Origin: an uncultured Caryophanales bacterium | Lineage (GTDB): Bacteria; Bacillota_I; Bacilli_A; RFN20; CAG-826 | Reading direction: 5' to 3' | DNA: 6,131 nt | Assembly (NCBI GenBank): GCA_937895315.1 | Contig: CALAWM010000167.1 | Span: 1 to 6,131, forward strand | Shown here: positions 4,791 to 6,131 of the stretch, piece by piece | How the letters are laid out: every line of letters begins with the position of its first letter | Numbering within the stretch: position 1 is the stretch's first letter | Translations under genes and position numbers: made by a program | Notes under the pieces: model-generated | Told to the model about the DNA's origin: nothing | Database searches by the model: none | What the model saw: the letters and a program-made list of their open reading frames with translations, nothing else

Positions 4791-6131
4791 ATGAAACTTA
4801 CATCTTTTATTACTATTACCCCCATAGATATTATATTTATTGTCCTAAGCGCGATTGTCGTCGTCGGACTCTTAATTTTTATATTATCGAAATTCGCCTT
4901 CCAAGGCGCCAAAAATAAGAAGATACTCCGTTCTTTATCGGTAAAGTATTCTTATGTCCGGAGTTTATTACTTGGTGAAAATATCCAATATATTAAACGG
5001 ATTGAAGCAATCAGTGATATTAACTTATTAATGCGTCCTGCATATGACGACTTTTTCTCGCGCTTTGAACAATTAAGAAATGTTGATGATCGCAAAGCAT
5101 CACGTTCGATTCAAATCTTAAATGAAGCCCTCGCCGCCGGTAATAAAGAATTTAAGAAGAGTCTTATTGAACACCGAACGATTATTTTAGATTATGAACG
5201 GAAAGTAACGCAACTTAGTAAAGACCTAACAGCGATGATTAAACCTGAATCGGAAATTCGTGAAGAAAGTGTTTATGATAAAGAAAAGTTACGGATCATT
5301 AAGAATATGTACCGCGATAATAAAGATGATTTAGAAATCGTGGTGCCAAGTTTTGAAAAAATATTTAATCAAATTGAATTACTTTTCAAAGAATATGATA
5401 CGGCATTAAATGGCGCATATTACGATGAAGCCCGGACCTATTTAGAAAAGATTCGGACTTTTAATGATCAACTCGAAAAAAGTTTACAAATCCTACCGCT
5501 TTTAGTTGTTAAAGCGACCGTACTTATCCCTGAAAAGATTAATGATCTTAAAAAGCGCTATGATGAAGCCGCTGGTTTTAATGTTCCGCTCCATCATTTA
5601 CGAGTGAGTCAAGAAATTGAAACCTTCAATGGCCAATTAAGCGTAATTCGCCGCAAATTAATGCGTTTTGAAACACGGGATGTTGAAGAAAATTTAAATA
5701 AAATTGCTAATACAATTGATCGTCTTATTGAAAGTTTTAATTTAGAAATTCAAAAGCAAAAAGAATTTGGTGAACTTTATGATTCTACTTATCTTCACGT
5801 TAATGAATTAGAACAACGCTATGTCCGGCTTGTTAACCGGATGCCGCAGTTTAAAGAATACTATCAAATTAATCCGATTTATGAACGTAAACTTGATGAA
5901 GCTAATGTATATATTAACTCTATGATGGGTGTTAAACGAAGTCTTGATGCCTTCTTACATAGCGCAACCAAACAACCATATAGTTTACTCGTTGAGAAAG
6001 TCCATCAATTAAAAGATGAAAGCGCCAAAGTTGAAGAATTAATTCGTGAATTCCAAACATATATGGAAAATGTTCGAATTATTGCCGAAGACGGTTATGC
6101 GATATGTGAAGTGCTTTTCATTCGCTTTAAA
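4791..6131 (+). CDS. ezrA: EzrA-like septation ring formation regulator (5' part, runs off window)
   Basis: EzrA is a membrane-anchored protein of Bacilli that binds FtsZ, limits Z-ring formation away from mid-cell and links the ring to other division proteins. Here 447 codons are open to the window edge. Family members are about 560-580 residues, so roughly the last fifth is missing. There is one N-terminal membrane segment (about 12-33) with a short outside end, then a basic turn (KNKK) and a long alpha-helical, Glu/Lys-rich cytoplasmic region of spectrin-like repeats. The best family match is residues 186-326: an ExxxxLNGAYYDEARTYLEKI-like stretch, IPEKINDLKKRYDEA (246-260), LRVSQEIETFNGQL (270-283) and VEENLNKIANTIDRLIE (298-314). 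The start ATG at 4791 has GAGGT (4778-4782) eight bases upstream. An in-frame ATG at 4776 would add five residues but lies on the SD. The identification rests on architecture and remembered family patterns. Confidence 0.85.
   Translation, partial: MKLTSFITITPIDIIFIVLSAIVVVGLLIFILSKFAFQGAKNKKILRSLSVKYSYVRSLLLGENIQYIKRIEAISDINLLMRPAYDDFFSRFEQLRNVDDRKASRSIQILNEALAAGNKEFKKSLIEHRTIILDYERKVTQLSKDLTAMIKPESEIREESVYDKEKLRIIKNMYRDNKDDLEIVVPSFEKIFNQIELLFKEYDTALNGAYYDEARTYLEKIRTFNDQLEKSLQILPLLVVKATVLIPEKINDLKKRYDEAAGFNVPLHHLRVSQEIETFNGQLSVIRRKLMRFETRDVEENLNKIANTIDRLIESFNLEIQKQKEFGELYDSTYLHVNELEQRYVRLVNRMPQFKEYYQINPIYERKLDEANVYINSMMGVKRSLDAFLHSATKQPYSLLVEKVHQLKDESAKVEELIREFQTYMENVRIIAEDGYAICEVLFIRFK

Noticed and set aside
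1..6131. CRISPR array, tRNA, rRNA, insertion sequence or phage genes
   Set aside because: No regularly spaced repeats, no transposase or integrase frame, and no cloverleaf or rRNA segment were seen. The window is filled by housekeeping and iron-uptake genes.

Overview
The window looks like chromosomal DNA from a low-GC member of the Bacilli or a wall-less or Mollicutes-like relative. The evidence is an AT-rich sequence, strong AGGAGG-type ribosome binding sites, an EzrA-type division protein, a cysteine-free S4 and a compact FeoB. TGA is used as a real stop (feoA, feoB) and the Trp codons checked are TGG, so this is not a Mycoplasma with the UGA-Trp code. Arginine is often CGG or CGC, which is uncommon for such an AT-rich genome. 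I cannot name the genus.

Layout, left to right. (1) The last 26 codons of an unidentified upstream gene are followed 13 nt later by tyrS (tyrosyl-tRNA synthetase, + strand). (2) A strong hairpin terminator, usable in both directions, separates tyrS from the convergent rpsD (ribosomal protein S4, - strand). (3) rpsD has its own near-consensus promoter and a leader of about 155 nt. The 3' end of that leader can fold into a pseudoknot that covers the Shine-Dalgarno, consistent with autogenous control by S4. (4) A tight three-gene ferrous-iron uptake operon lies on the - strand: feoA, feoB, then a 57-aa cysteine-rich single-pass membrane protein. Each gene overlaps the next by four bases (ATGA). 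(5) Reading outward on the + strand is the 5' part of an ezrA-like gene, open to the window edge. It shares a 150-bp divergent regulatory region with feoA.

The genes cover translation (tyrS, rpsD), Fe(II) import (feo) and cell division (ezrA). As I recall it, the order tyrS, rpsD, ..., ezrA matches the Bacillus subtilis neighbourhood, with the feo operon where other genes sit in Bacillus. This is mostly a core-genome region. I see no mobile element, CRISPR array, tRNA or rRNA, and nothing that amounts to a new system. The points most worth a second look are the S4 leader fold, the small Feo-linked protein, and the palindromes in the feoA/ezrA divergent promoter region.
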